From: Clostridia bacterium
GTDB taxonomy: Bacteria; Bacillota; Clostridia; Oscillospirales; CAG-272
Length of the DNA stretch: 5,996 nt
Direction of reading: 5' to 3'
Assembly (NCBI GenBank): GCA_017452335.1
Contig: JAFTMP010000014.1
Location: 1 to 5,996 of the forward strand
Numbering within the stretch: position 1 is the first letter of the stretch; each line of letters begins with the position of its first letter. Under the pieces are notes generated by a model. It saw only the letters and a program-made list of their open reading frames with translations, was not told the DNA's origin and made no database searches. A program made the position numbers and the translations under genes. Below, piece by piece: positions 1 through 4,622 of this stretch.

Positions 1-802
1 ATCCGTCGGGCAGCGCCTGCTCCTTCACGGTGTAAATCTGGGTCAAGACCGTTCTCTTTAACACCTCGGTCACCAAACGGTAGCCTTCGCCGTGGAAGGG
101 GGTGTATACCACCTTCAGATCGTTTGCCATAGCGGGCACGATGGCAGGGTCAACCTGCTGTTCCTGCACCTTTGCCAAATACTTTTCATCAAAATCCTTG
201 CCGATCATGATGATCTTGCCTTCCTTCACAGCCTCGTCGAAGTCCACTTCCTTCACGCCTGCAAAGATATCGGTCTTTTCAATATAGCCCGAAATGATGT
301 CAGCCTGCTGGGGAGAAATTTGTGCGCCGTCCTCGAAATACACCTTGTAGCCGTTGTATTCCTTGGGGTTGTGGGAGGCGGTGATGTTGATACCTGCGAT
401 GCAGTTAAGTTCTCTTGTGCCGTAGGACACCATGGGGGTGGGGCGCAGCTCGTCAAAGAGGTACACCTTAATGCCGTAAGCCGCCAGCACGCACGCCGCC
501 TTCTTGGAGAATGCCTCCGCGTTGATGCGGGAGTCGCATCCGATCACCACGCCGCGCTCTGCCGCGTTCAAATCGTGAATATAGTCTGCAAGACCCTTGG
601 TGGCTCTTGCAACAGTGTATACGTTCATGGCGTTGAGACCCGCCATCATGATGCCGCGAAGACCCGCGGTGCCAAAGGACAGTCCCTTTGCCATACGGTA
701 TTCGATCTCCTCGGTGTTTCCTTCAAGGGCTTTTAACTCGGCAACCGTTGCCTCGTCGGCGTTGTCAAGCCATCTTTGGTATTCGGTCATAAAATCGCTC
801 AT
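1..802 (-). CDS. pgcA: Phosphoglucomutase/phosphomannomutase family protein (PgcA type), N-terminal 267 residues
   Basis: An alpha-D-phosphohexomutase, most likely interconverting glucose-6-phosphate and glucose-1-phosphate in the cytoplasm and so feeding UDP-glucose and cell-envelope glycan synthesis. The frame is open to the left edge, so only about the first half is present. Visible are FGTAGLRG at residues 43-50, typical of the PGM2/PgcA branch, and the active-site phosphoserine loop TASHNPK at 141-147 with S143 as the phosphorylated residue. VVYTPFHGEG lies at 231-240, and the window stops in LPDG, the start of the family's usual PDGxFPTV segment. The metal-binding DxDxDR loop would lie beyond the edge. 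The start at 802 is set by GGAGGA (complement of 811-816) nine bases upstream and a normal N-terminus. It follows ribF by 44 bases with no clear promoter, so it is probably the third gene of the ireB-ribF operon. Phosphomannomutase or phosphopentomutase specificity cannot be excluded. Confidence 0.93.
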   Translation of the reverse strand, partial: MSDFMTEYQRWLDNADEATVAELKALEGNTEEIEYRMAKGLSFGTAGLRGIMMAGLNAMNVYTVARATKGLADYIHDLNAAERGVVIGCDSRINAEAFSKKAACVLAAYGIKVYLFDELRPTPMVSYGTRELNCIAGINITASHNPKEYNGYKVYFEDGAQISPQQADIISGYIEKTDIFAGVKEVDFDEAVKEGKIIMIGKDFDEKYLAKVQEQQVDPAIVPAMANDLKVVYTPFHGEGYRLVTEVLKRTVLTQIYTVKEQALPDG

Positions 803-846
803 TGGTAAAGTCCTCCGTATATATTTTAATTTTTGTAAACGATTGC

Positions 847-1767
847 TCAGTGCCCTCGGTATTCTTTTTCAAAAAAGCCGCGGGCGTATTGCAGATCCTT
901 TTCGATCTGCGCTTTTAATTCTTCGGGACTCTCAAAGCGCCGCTCGGGACGCAGAAATTTTAAAAAGGTGATGTGCACTCTCTTGTCGTAAAGAGAGCAG
1001 GCGGGGTCCTTTAAAAGGAACGCCTCACATAACGGCTCGCTTGCACTTTCAAAGGTGGGATGTACCCCCACGTTTGCAAGGGCGGGGAAGTCTTGTCCTT
1101 CAAGATGTACTTCCACCGTATATACTCCCTTTTTTAAGGGGCAGTCCTTTGGAAGAGGCAGATTTGCCGTGGGAAAGCCAAGGCTTCTGCCCACCTTTCT
1201 GCCGTGTATAACCACTGCGGAAAAGCCGTAAGGCGCGCCCAGCAGTTTTTCTGCTTTTGCAAGATCGCCCTCACTCAGTGCCCCGCGCACGCGTGCAGAG
1301 GAGATCACCTCTCCCTCTTCTTTTTCAAGCTCTTGCACCAGCAGAAGAATTCCCGCCTGCGCACAAAGGGCGGCAAGGGTTTCGGAGGTGCCTGCACCGC
1401 CTTTGCCGAAGGTGAAGTTTTCTCCGCATGCAAGGGCACGCACGCCGTAACACCCCAGCAGAAAGCTTTCAAAAAACTCCTCGGGGGAAAGATCGCGCAG
1501 CTTAAGGAAGGGCTCCTCGATGTAAAAATCCACACCCAGCTCTTTAAGAACCTGCAATTTGTCGTAAAGGGGCATCAGCTCTCCCGTGCGCTTGGCACCT
1601 GCAGGCGACCAGACGCCAAGGGGCATGCCTTGTTCCTTAGCCAAGCGCCGCGCGTTTAAAATCAGCGCACGGTGCCCGGGGTGCAGTCCGTCAAAGCAGC
1701 CAAGGGTGAGCAGGGCGCCCTTGGGGGGCGTTTGAAAAAGCCCGTCTCTTAGGGGCAGATAGCGCAT
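847..1767 (-). CDS. ribF: Bifunctional riboflavin kinase / FAD synthetase
   Basis: Converts riboflavin to FMN and then FMN to FAD with ATP, in the cytoplasm. Residues are numbered from the start chosen here (306 aa, the usual family length). The N-terminal nucleotidyltransferase domain has LTLGCFDGLHPGH around 20-32 (the HxGH-type nucleotide site), GENFTFGKGGAGT near 115-127 and the ISSARVR motif near 155-161. The C-terminal kinase domain has GRKVGRSLGFPTAN ending near 202 (PTAN binds Mg-ATP), KKGVYTVEV, LANVGVHPTFE and a C-terminal RPERRFESPEEL. A longer frame begins at 1797 and overlaps the end of ireB by 8 bases, but it has no Shine-Dalgarno sequence. The Met at 1767 follows AGGA at a five-base gap and puts the GxFDG motif about 20 residues in, as in other RibF proteins. 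Either way it is translationally close to ireB. Function is certain; the start is moderately sure. Confidence 0.93.
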   Translation of the reverse strand: MRYLPLRDGLFQTPPKGALLTLGCFDGLHPGHRALILNARRLAKEQGMPLGVWSPAGAKRTGELMPLYDKLQVLKELGVDFYIEEPFLKLRDLSPEEFFESFLLGCYGVRALACGENFTFGKGGAGTSETLAALCAQAGILLLVQELEKEEGEVISSARVRGALSEGDLAKAEKLLGAPYGFSAVVIHGRKVGRSLGFPTANLPLPKDCPLKKGVYTVEVHLEGQDFPALANVGVHPTFESASEPLCEAFLLKDPACSLYDKRVHITFLKFLRPERRFESPEELKAQIEKDLQYARGFFEKEYRGH

Positions 1768-1789
1768 GGGATCCTGTGGTTGTAATTGC

Positions 1790-2041
1790 TCACACATCCA
1801 GATAATAGCGCACCATCATGTTCATCAGCTCGTCGCGGTCTAAACGGCAGATGAGGGAGCGGGCGTTGTTGTGGTTGGTGATATAGGTGGGATCCTCCGA
1901 CAGGATATAGCCGACGATCTGATTGATGGGGTTATAGCCCTTTTCCTTCAGCGCCTCGTATACCGTTGCCAGCGTTTGGCGTACTTCCTTTTCCCGTTCT
2001 TCTTTCAGGTTAAACGTCTGGGTCTTGTCGTTTTTCTTCAT
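1790..2041 (-). CDS. ireB: IreB family regulatory phosphoprotein (formerly UPF0297/DUF965)
   Basis: A small cytoplasmic protein of 83 residues. In Enterococcus faecalis the homologue is a substrate of the PASTA-domain Ser/Thr kinase IreK and negatively affects cephalosporin resistance. The family signature is unmistakable: GYNPINQIVGYILSEDPTY at about 34-52, then NNARSLICRLDRDEL and a VRYYL ending. The ORF can be extended to 2143, but the extension has no family resemblance, overlaps the promoter and would read through the leader. The ATG at 2041 gives the normal length and is preceded by AAGGAAAGGA, at a rather long gap of about 12 bases. The N-terminal phospho-region reads MKKNDKTQTF, with T7 and T9 as candidate phosphosites. 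From memory of the E. faecalis protein (phosphorylated on T4 and T7), T7 is retained and T4 is replaced by N4. It is first in the ireB-ribF-pgcA unit; in many Firmicutes ireB instead sits between alaS and ruvX. Confidence 0.95.
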   Translation of the reverse strand: MKKNDKTQTFNLKEEREKEVRQTLATVYEALKEKGYNPINQIVGYILSEDPTYITNHNNARSLICRLDRDELMNMMVRYYLDV

Positions 2042-2114
2042 GGAGATGTCCCGTCCTTTCCTTGGAATATCCGTTGAGGCAGTCCGTGCGGGGTGCGCAC
2101 GTCCGCCACCTACT

Positions 2115-2143
2115 ATTTTACACGAAATCATAGAAAAAATCAA
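2115..2143 (-). promoter_or_regulatory. Sigma-A promoter of the ireB-ribF-pgcA operon
   Basis: Read on the minus strand, TTGATT (complement of 2138-2143) and TAAAAT (complement of 2115-2120) are separated by exactly 17 bases in an A/T-rich stretch. This predicts a transcript start near 2108 and a leader of about 67 bases before the ireB start codon. The leader contains a small 5-bp hairpin (GTGCG/CGCAC, 2086-2100). Confidence 0.8.
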
Positions 2144-2172
2144 GGGTTATATGAAAAAATATGGAAACTCCC

Positions 2173-2201
2173 TTGTACAAAAAGGAACTTTATGCTATAC
2201 T
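2173..2201 (+). promoter_or_regulatory. Extended -10 sigma-A promoter of the lipoprotein pair
   Basis: TTGTAC at 2173-2178 and TATACT at 2196-2201 lie 17 bases apart. A TG dinucleotide at 2193-2194, one base before the -10 box, makes it an extended -10 promoter. The expected transcript start is near 2208, giving a leader of about 57 bases. The -35 box lies only 29 bases from the -35 box of the divergent ireB promoter, so one regulator binding between them could affect both units. Confidence 0.8.
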
Positions 2202-2223
2202 GGTATTGCAAAAAGAGAAAAAA

Positions 2224-2247
2224 GCGGTCTTTTTTAGAAAAGATCGC
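2224..2247 (+). other. Leader hairpin before the first lipoprotein gene
   Basis: GCGGTCTTTT (2224-2233) pairs with AAAAGATCGC (2238-2247) over all ten positions in RNA, with one G-U wobble, around the loop TTAG. It lies inside the predicted 5' leader and ends seven bases before the GAGGA ribosome binding site at 2255-2259. There is no U-tract after it, so it is not a terminator. It could stabilise the transcript or affect ribosome access; no role is demonstrated. Confidence 0.6.
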
Positions 2248-2264
2248 AGAAAGTGAGGAAAAAC

Positions 2265-3068
2265 ATGAAAAAACTTCTTTGCTTGACCCTTGCATTGCTG
2301 ACTCTGTTGTCCCTTTGCGCCTGCAGTGCGGCAAACAGTATGGAAGCACCCGAGGAAGAGAGCGAAAGCCCCGTTTTTTCTTCCCAAAGGGAAGAAAATC
2401 AGAGCGTGGAGGCAGAAAATACGCCCTCCGCGCCCCAAGAAAGCCCTGCGCCCACCCCCGTTTATCCCGAACTGCCCTTTGCCGTGGACGAAATTTGCTG
2501 GGGAGGAGACATCATTATAGAGGGCACATCCGGTGTTACCATCGGAGATGTTACATTCCTTGATTATGATAGTGGTTTCTATTGTAATGGAGCGCGAGAG
2601 GATCAGCCGGTTGCCTTTTTTCTCAGTCTGAATTTTATATACGCCCAAACCTATCATGAAAACATCCCTGTGATGCTTGCTCAGCTTGAAAATGCAGAGG
2701 AGCATCCCGAAGGGATCACCCACGAATGGCTTGTAAATAAGGTTTTTGACGAAAACGGCGTTTACGATACAGAGAAGGGTGCGCAGTGGATCAGAGACTT
2801 GCGCTATTGTGCGCCTGTCTATGAAAATATCATGCAGATTGGTGAAGAAGCGTCTACTGCGCAAATGAAAGCCGACTGGAAAACACGGTGCGCAAGCAAG
2901 GGGATCACCTGCGTGGACATGGGAAGCGACGGTCTTTGGATCTTCTGTACAAGAGATCAGCTTGCTTCCATGGTTTTAAAAGAGGAAGCCCGCTTTACGC
3001 TTTACAGATTGAGCGTGCCGACGCAATACCTCTACTCTAAGGAAAGAGAGCATATTGTAAATTCATAA
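2265..3068 (+). CDS. Predicted lipoprotein of unknown function (first of a tandem paralogous pair)
   Basis: 267 residues; I do not recognise the family. It begins with a lipoprotein signal peptide: MKK, a hydrophobic stretch of leucines, then SLCAC, with C20 as the likely lipidated cysteine (C18 is a less likely alternative). An acidic, Ser/Glu/Pro-rich linker follows (about 21-70), then a globular region of about 195 residues. The best conserved patch shared with the next gene is KADWxxRCxxxGITxVDxGxD followed by IFCT, about 202-229; C209 and C228 are present in both copies. The protein is probably anchored on the outer face of the membrane. The ATG at 2265 is preferred over an in-frame GTG at 2253 because GAGGA (2255-2259) sits five bases before it and it starts directly at the MKK of the signal peptide. 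It has its own extended -10 promoter, and no terminator separates it from the next gene. Extracellular sensing or binding would be a guess. Confidence 0.9.
   Translation: MKKLLCLTLALLTLLSLCACSAANSMEAPEEESESPVFSSQREENQSVEAENTPSAPQESPAPTPVYPELPFAVDEICWGGDIIIEGTSGVTIGDVTFLDYDSGFYCNGAREDQPVAFFLSLNFIYAQTYHENIPVMLAQLENAEEHPEGITHEWLVNKVFDENGVYDTEKGAQWIRDLRYCAPVYENIMQIGEEASTAQMKADWKTRCASKGITCVDMGSDGLWIFCTRDQLASMVLKEEARFTLYRLSVPTQYLYSKEREHIVNS
2307..2435 (+). repeat. Constant block, copy 1 (lipobox and linker codons)
   Basis: Codons 15-57 of the first lipoprotein gene. It matches codons 15-57 of the second gene over 129 bases with only two differences, both silent third-position changes (codons 39 and 55). 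Similarity drops abruptly on both sides: codons 4-14 carry seven changed codons, and from codon 58 onward the genes align only as distant paralogues. Confidence 0.95.
2376..2398 (+). repeat. Perfect intragenic inverted repeat in the constant block
   Basis: TTTTCTTCCC (2376-2385) and GGGAAGAAAA (2389-2398) are perfect 10-bp arms around AAA. The equivalent site in the second gene (3241-3263) keeps nine of the ten pairs; one of the two silent differences (3246) breaks the tenth. It lies within coding sequence for the Ser/Glu-rich linker. Confidence 0.7.
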
Positions 3069-3070
3069 CA

Positions 3071-3125
3071 AGGAGCTTTGCCCCAATTCTCAAAGAAAGG
3101 AAGCTTTCGCAAGCGAAAGCCGGAG
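3071..3125 (+). promoter_or_regulatory. Inter-paralogue spacer with hairpin and ribosome binding site
   Basis: The 61-base gap between the two lipoprotein genes has no terminator and no convincing promoter, so the pair is probably co-transcribed. GCTTTCGC (3103-3110) and GCGAAAGC (3113-3120) form a perfect hairpin (practical loop CAAG). It ends one base before GGAG (3122-3125), the ribosome binding site of the second gene. Without a U-tract it is not a terminator. The start of the gap (GGAGCTTTGCCCC, 3072-3084) resembles the GGGCTCTGCCCC head of the repeats downstream, so the gap may hold a degenerate copy. Confidence 0.55.
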
Positions 3126-3129
3126 TGCC

Positions 3130-3993
3130 ATGAAAAAATTTCTTAGCTTGACCCTTGCCCTGTTGTCCTTATTGTCCCTTTGCGCCTGCAGTGCGGCAAA
3201 CAGTATGGAAGCACCCGAGGAAGAGAGCGAAAGCCCCGTTTTTTCCTCCCAAAGGGAAGAAAATCAGAGCGTGGAGGCAGAAAATACGCCCTCAGCGCCC
3301 GAGGAACCCCCTGTGCTCAGCTCTTCCCCCGCACCTTCTCCTACACCTACCCCCAAGCCCTCCTTTTCCGAGCTGCCCCTGCCTTTGGAGGAGATCTATT
3401 TTGATGTTTCAAAGTTTGGAAATGAAGGAAACGGCGCCTTTGATTATTCAACGCTGATCTTCAATATCCCCGCCTACTGCACGTTCCCAACAAAGGTCAT
3501 GGAGGGCGCGCAGACCGCTGTTTTCAAATTTTACGTTGACACCGAATATCACATCGGCAGAGCGGCTTGCATAGAAAACAGAAAAGAGTATCTTCTGCTC
3601 TTAGATGCCATTGCCGCGGGACGCAGCGCCGATGCACTTTCAGAAGAATATCGGTGGGTCAAGAAAAACTGCTTTGATGAGCAGGGCAACCCCATTTTAT
3701 CGGTGATCGACGCCGAAAAGGCGCGGACAAATTACGCATTGGACTTTGAAACAAAAGCCCTTGAGCAGGGTGAGGATGCCCTTTGGCAGCAGGTCAAAGC
3801 TGATTGGATGGCGCGCTGTAAGCAGGCGGGCATCACCGCCGTTGACGTGGGCAAGGACTATCTCTATATCTTCTGCACCGGTCCCCAGCTTATTTCCTTG
3901 GCAAAGGAAGAGGAGCATAGGCTGCTGCTCTATACCGTAGATTCGGTGAGCCTGCAAACATATTTGGAGGATCGGGTGAATATCGTGAAGTAG
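3130..3993 (+). CDS. Predicted lipoprotein of unknown function (second of a tandem paralogous pair)
   Basis: 287 residues, family not recognised. The signal peptide MKKFLSLTLALLSLLSLCAC puts the likely lipidated cysteine at C20, as in its neighbour. The linker is longer, adding a Ser/Pro/Thr-rich stretch (about 59-80, with SPAPSPTPTPKP) that looks like a flexible stalk. The C-terminal domain shares VKADWxxRC (222-230), GITxVDxGxDxLxIFCT (234-250), a following QL.SL and a terminal YL......IV with the first protein. Its middle part (about 85-215) is largely different. C230 and C249 correspond to the two cysteines kept in the first copy. The start at 3130 is set by GGAG four bases upstream and by the signal peptide. 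It lies 61 bases after the first gene in the same orientation and is probably read from the promoter at 2173-2201, ending at the terminator at 4137-4180. Surface location is well supported; activity is unknown. Confidence 0.9.
   Translation: MKKFLSLTLALLSLLSLCACSAANSMEAPEEESESPVFSSQREENQSVEAENTPSAPEEPPVLSSSPAPSPTPTPKPSFSELPLPLEEIYFDVSKFGNEGNGAFDYSTLIFNIPAYCTFPTKVMEGAQTAVFKFYVDTEYHIGRAACIENRKEYLLLLDAIAAGRSADALSEEYRWVKKNCFDEQGNPILSVIDAEKARTNYALDFETKALEQGEDALWQQVKADWMARCKQAGITAVDVGKDYLYIFCTGPQLISLAKEEEHRLLLYTVDSVSLQTYLEDRVNIVK
3172..3300 (+). repeat. Constant block, copy 2 (lipobox and linker codons)
   Basis: Direct repeat of 2307-2435, in the same reading frame and at the same codon positions 15-57, with 127 of 129 bases identical. 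The offset is 865 bases, exactly the distance between the two start codons. Confidence 0.95.
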
Positions 3994-4000
3994 ACCCGCT

Positions 4001-4117
4001 CGGGGTTCTGCCCCGCACCCCGCCAAGGGCTCTGCCCTTGGAACCCGCCAAAAACTTTTTTGAAAAAAAGTTTTTGGATTTCAAAAAACTTTGAACGCGG
4101 CAAACTGCCGTTTGCCG
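4001..4117. repeat. Composite hairpin repeat, copy 1
   Basis: A run of five adjacent inverted repeats starting seven bases after the second lipoprotein stop codon. They are CGGGG/CCCCG (4001-4015), CCAAGGGC/GCCCTTGG with loop TCT (4023-4041), a 13-14 bp A/T-rich stem from CCAAAAAC to GTTTTTGG (4048-4077), TTCAAA/TTTGAA (4080-4095) and CGGCAAAC/GTTTGCCG (4098-4117). None is followed by a T-run. The layout is shared with 4363-4459: a GGG-TCTG-CCC head, a CACCC spacer, a second hairpin, CCAAAA, AAAACTTTGAA, then a GCCA/TGGC-type hairpin. This looks like a dispersed intergenic element rather than gene-specific sequence. Confidence 0.7.
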
Positions 4118-4136
4118 TGGTAGAAGCGTAGATCAT

Positions 4137-4180
4137 ACCCGCGAAGCCCAAACAAAGGGCAACGCGGGTTTTTTGTTTTT
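4137..4180 (+). terminator. Rho-independent terminator of the lipoprotein unit
   Basis: ACCCGCG (4137-4143) pairs with CGCGGGT (4163-4169). Inside, after an AA/AA internal loop, GCCC (4146-4149) pairs with GGGC (4157-4160). A run of six T, a G and five more T (4169-4180) follows at once. This is the only hairpin in the intergenic region with a proper U-tract, and it is oriented to stop transcripts from the lipoprotein genes, leaving a 3' untranslated region of about 180 bases that carries the repeat hairpins. Confidence 0.88.
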
Positions 4181-4362
4181 ACCTTTCCCCCGCCAAACGA
4201 TCGTTTAACAGATATCAAGGATTTGTATGCTTGTTCTTTTTCTTTGGCGGCTATAGGCGCAAAGAAAAATTGCGCGGTGCTTGCACCGCTCTCAAAAAGA
4301 AACGCCCGCTCAAAGGGCAACATCCTTTAAAAGACACAAAGTCTTTTCGTATCGTTTTCTTT
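4181..4362. other. Gene-free stretch with several inverted repeats
   Basis: No credible gene is seen here; open frames have no family resemblance and no good ribosome binding site. Structures present: the 12-base palindrome AAACGATCGTTT (4195-4206), a 10-bp stem TTTTTCTTTG/CAAAGAAAAA (4237-4246 with 4260-4269) around a 13-base loop, GCGGTGC/GCACCGC (4274-4289), and AAAAGAC/GTCTTTT (4329-4347). The density of stems is like that of the flanking repeat copies, so the stretch may be decayed or additional repeat units. No RNA family is recognised. Confidence 0.6.
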
Positions 4363-4459
4363 GTCAGGGCTCTGCCCCGACACCCTGCGAGCTTTTGTAA
4401 AAGCTCGACCAAAACTTTGAATGAGCTATCGCTTTTCCCCGCCACACGACAGTTTGGCG
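4363..4459. repeat. Composite hairpin repeat, copy 2
   Basis: Same order of parts as copy 1. The head is GTC.GGGC-TCT-GCCC.GAC (4363-4381, sharing the 11-mer GGGCTCTGCCC with 4027-4037), followed by a CACCCTG spacer. Next is CGAGCTTTT/AAAAGCTCG (4388-4407), then ACCAAAACTTTGAA (11-mer AAAACTTTGAA at 4411-4421, also at 4085-4095). It ends in CGCCA/TGGCG (4440-4459). The second hairpin has arms unrelated in sequence to those of copy 1, yet still pairs perfectly. The long A/T-rich stem of copy 1 (4048-4077) is missing. Confidence 0.65.
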
Positions 4460-4470
4460 CATCAAAAGTA

Positions 4471-4537
4471 TTTGAAGGGGGTTCGGGGGGAACTTTTTAC
4501 AAAAAGTTCCCTCCCGAAAAACACAATCCTTTCAAAA
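4471..4537. repeat. Long bulged palindrome upstream of mnmE
   Basis: GGGAACTTTTT (4488-4498) and AAAAAGTTCCC (4501-4511) form an 11-bp perfect stem. It is extended by TTCGGG (4482-4487) with CCCGAA (4513-4518) past a single bulged T, for 17 pairs in all. An outer TTTGAAGG/CCTTTCAAA pairing (4471-4478 with about 4529-4537, one bulge) may close it further. No T-run follows on either strand, so it is not a standard terminator. It ends 18 bases before the mnmE -35 box. Confidence 0.7.
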
Positions 4538-4554
4538 AAATCCGCGTTTTCCCC

Positions 4555-4583
4555 TTGCAAGAATATAAAAAATAAGGTATAAT
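4555..4583 (+). promoter_or_regulatory. Sigma-A promoter of mnmE
   Basis: TTGCAA at 4555-4560 and a perfect TATAAT at 4578-4583, spaced by 17 A/T-rich bases. The transcript is predicted to start near 4590, leaving a leader of about 33 bases that includes the AGGGGA ribosome binding site (4612-4617). Confidence 0.85.
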
Positions 4584-4622
4584 GTAGGTTGAAGTTTTAT
4601 GCAGTGAAGGCAGGGGAAGGGA

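Noticed and set aside
92..736. Long plus-strand open frame opposite the phosphohexomutase gene
   Set aside because: It is antisense to a gene with clear family motifs (FGTAGLRG, TASHNPK); its translation shows no recognisable domain and it has no good ribosome binding site.
803..846. Separate promoter for the phosphohexomutase gene
   Set aside because: TTTACA and TATATA are present on the minus strand but only about ten bases apart, which is too close to act as a promoter.
597..971. Plus-strand open frame across the pgcA-ribF junction
   Set aside because: It crosses two real minus-strand genes and their ribosome binding site, with no domain resemblance.
1204..1659. Plus-strand open frame inside ribF
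   Set aside because: Antisense shadow of the well-supported RibF coding sequence.
2042..2110. Riboswitch (for example FMN) in the leader of the ireB-ribF operon
   Set aside because: The leader is only about 67 bases, too short for an FMN riboswitch, and has only one small 5-bp hairpin.
2190..2864. Minus-strand open frame of 224 codons opposite the first lipoprotein gene
   Set aside because: The plus strand has a promoter, ribosome binding site, lipobox and a paralogue conserved in the same frame; the antisense frame would end inside that promoter and has no counterpart opposite the second gene.
3103..3120. Hairpin between the lipoprotein genes as a terminator
   Set aside because: No T-run follows; it runs straight into the ribosome binding site of the second gene.
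2326..3457. Similar basic peptides in the other plus frames of both lipoprotein genes (starting MRQTVWKHPRKRAKAP)
   Set aside because: Their similarity follows from the near-identical DNA of the constant block. The two differences are silent only in the lipoprotein frame, which marks that as the coding frame.
4081..4445. Minus-strand open frames in the intergenic region
   Set aside because: They read through the terminator and hairpin repeats and show low-complexity translations only.
4001..4537. CRISPR array
   Set aside because: The repeats are not regularly spaced, differ in sequence, are hairpins in their own right, and no cas gene is present.
4231..4575. Plus-strand open frame of 114 codons in the intergenic region
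   Set aside because: It is built from the inverted repeats, has no ribosome binding site or family resemblance, and overlaps the mnmE -35 box.
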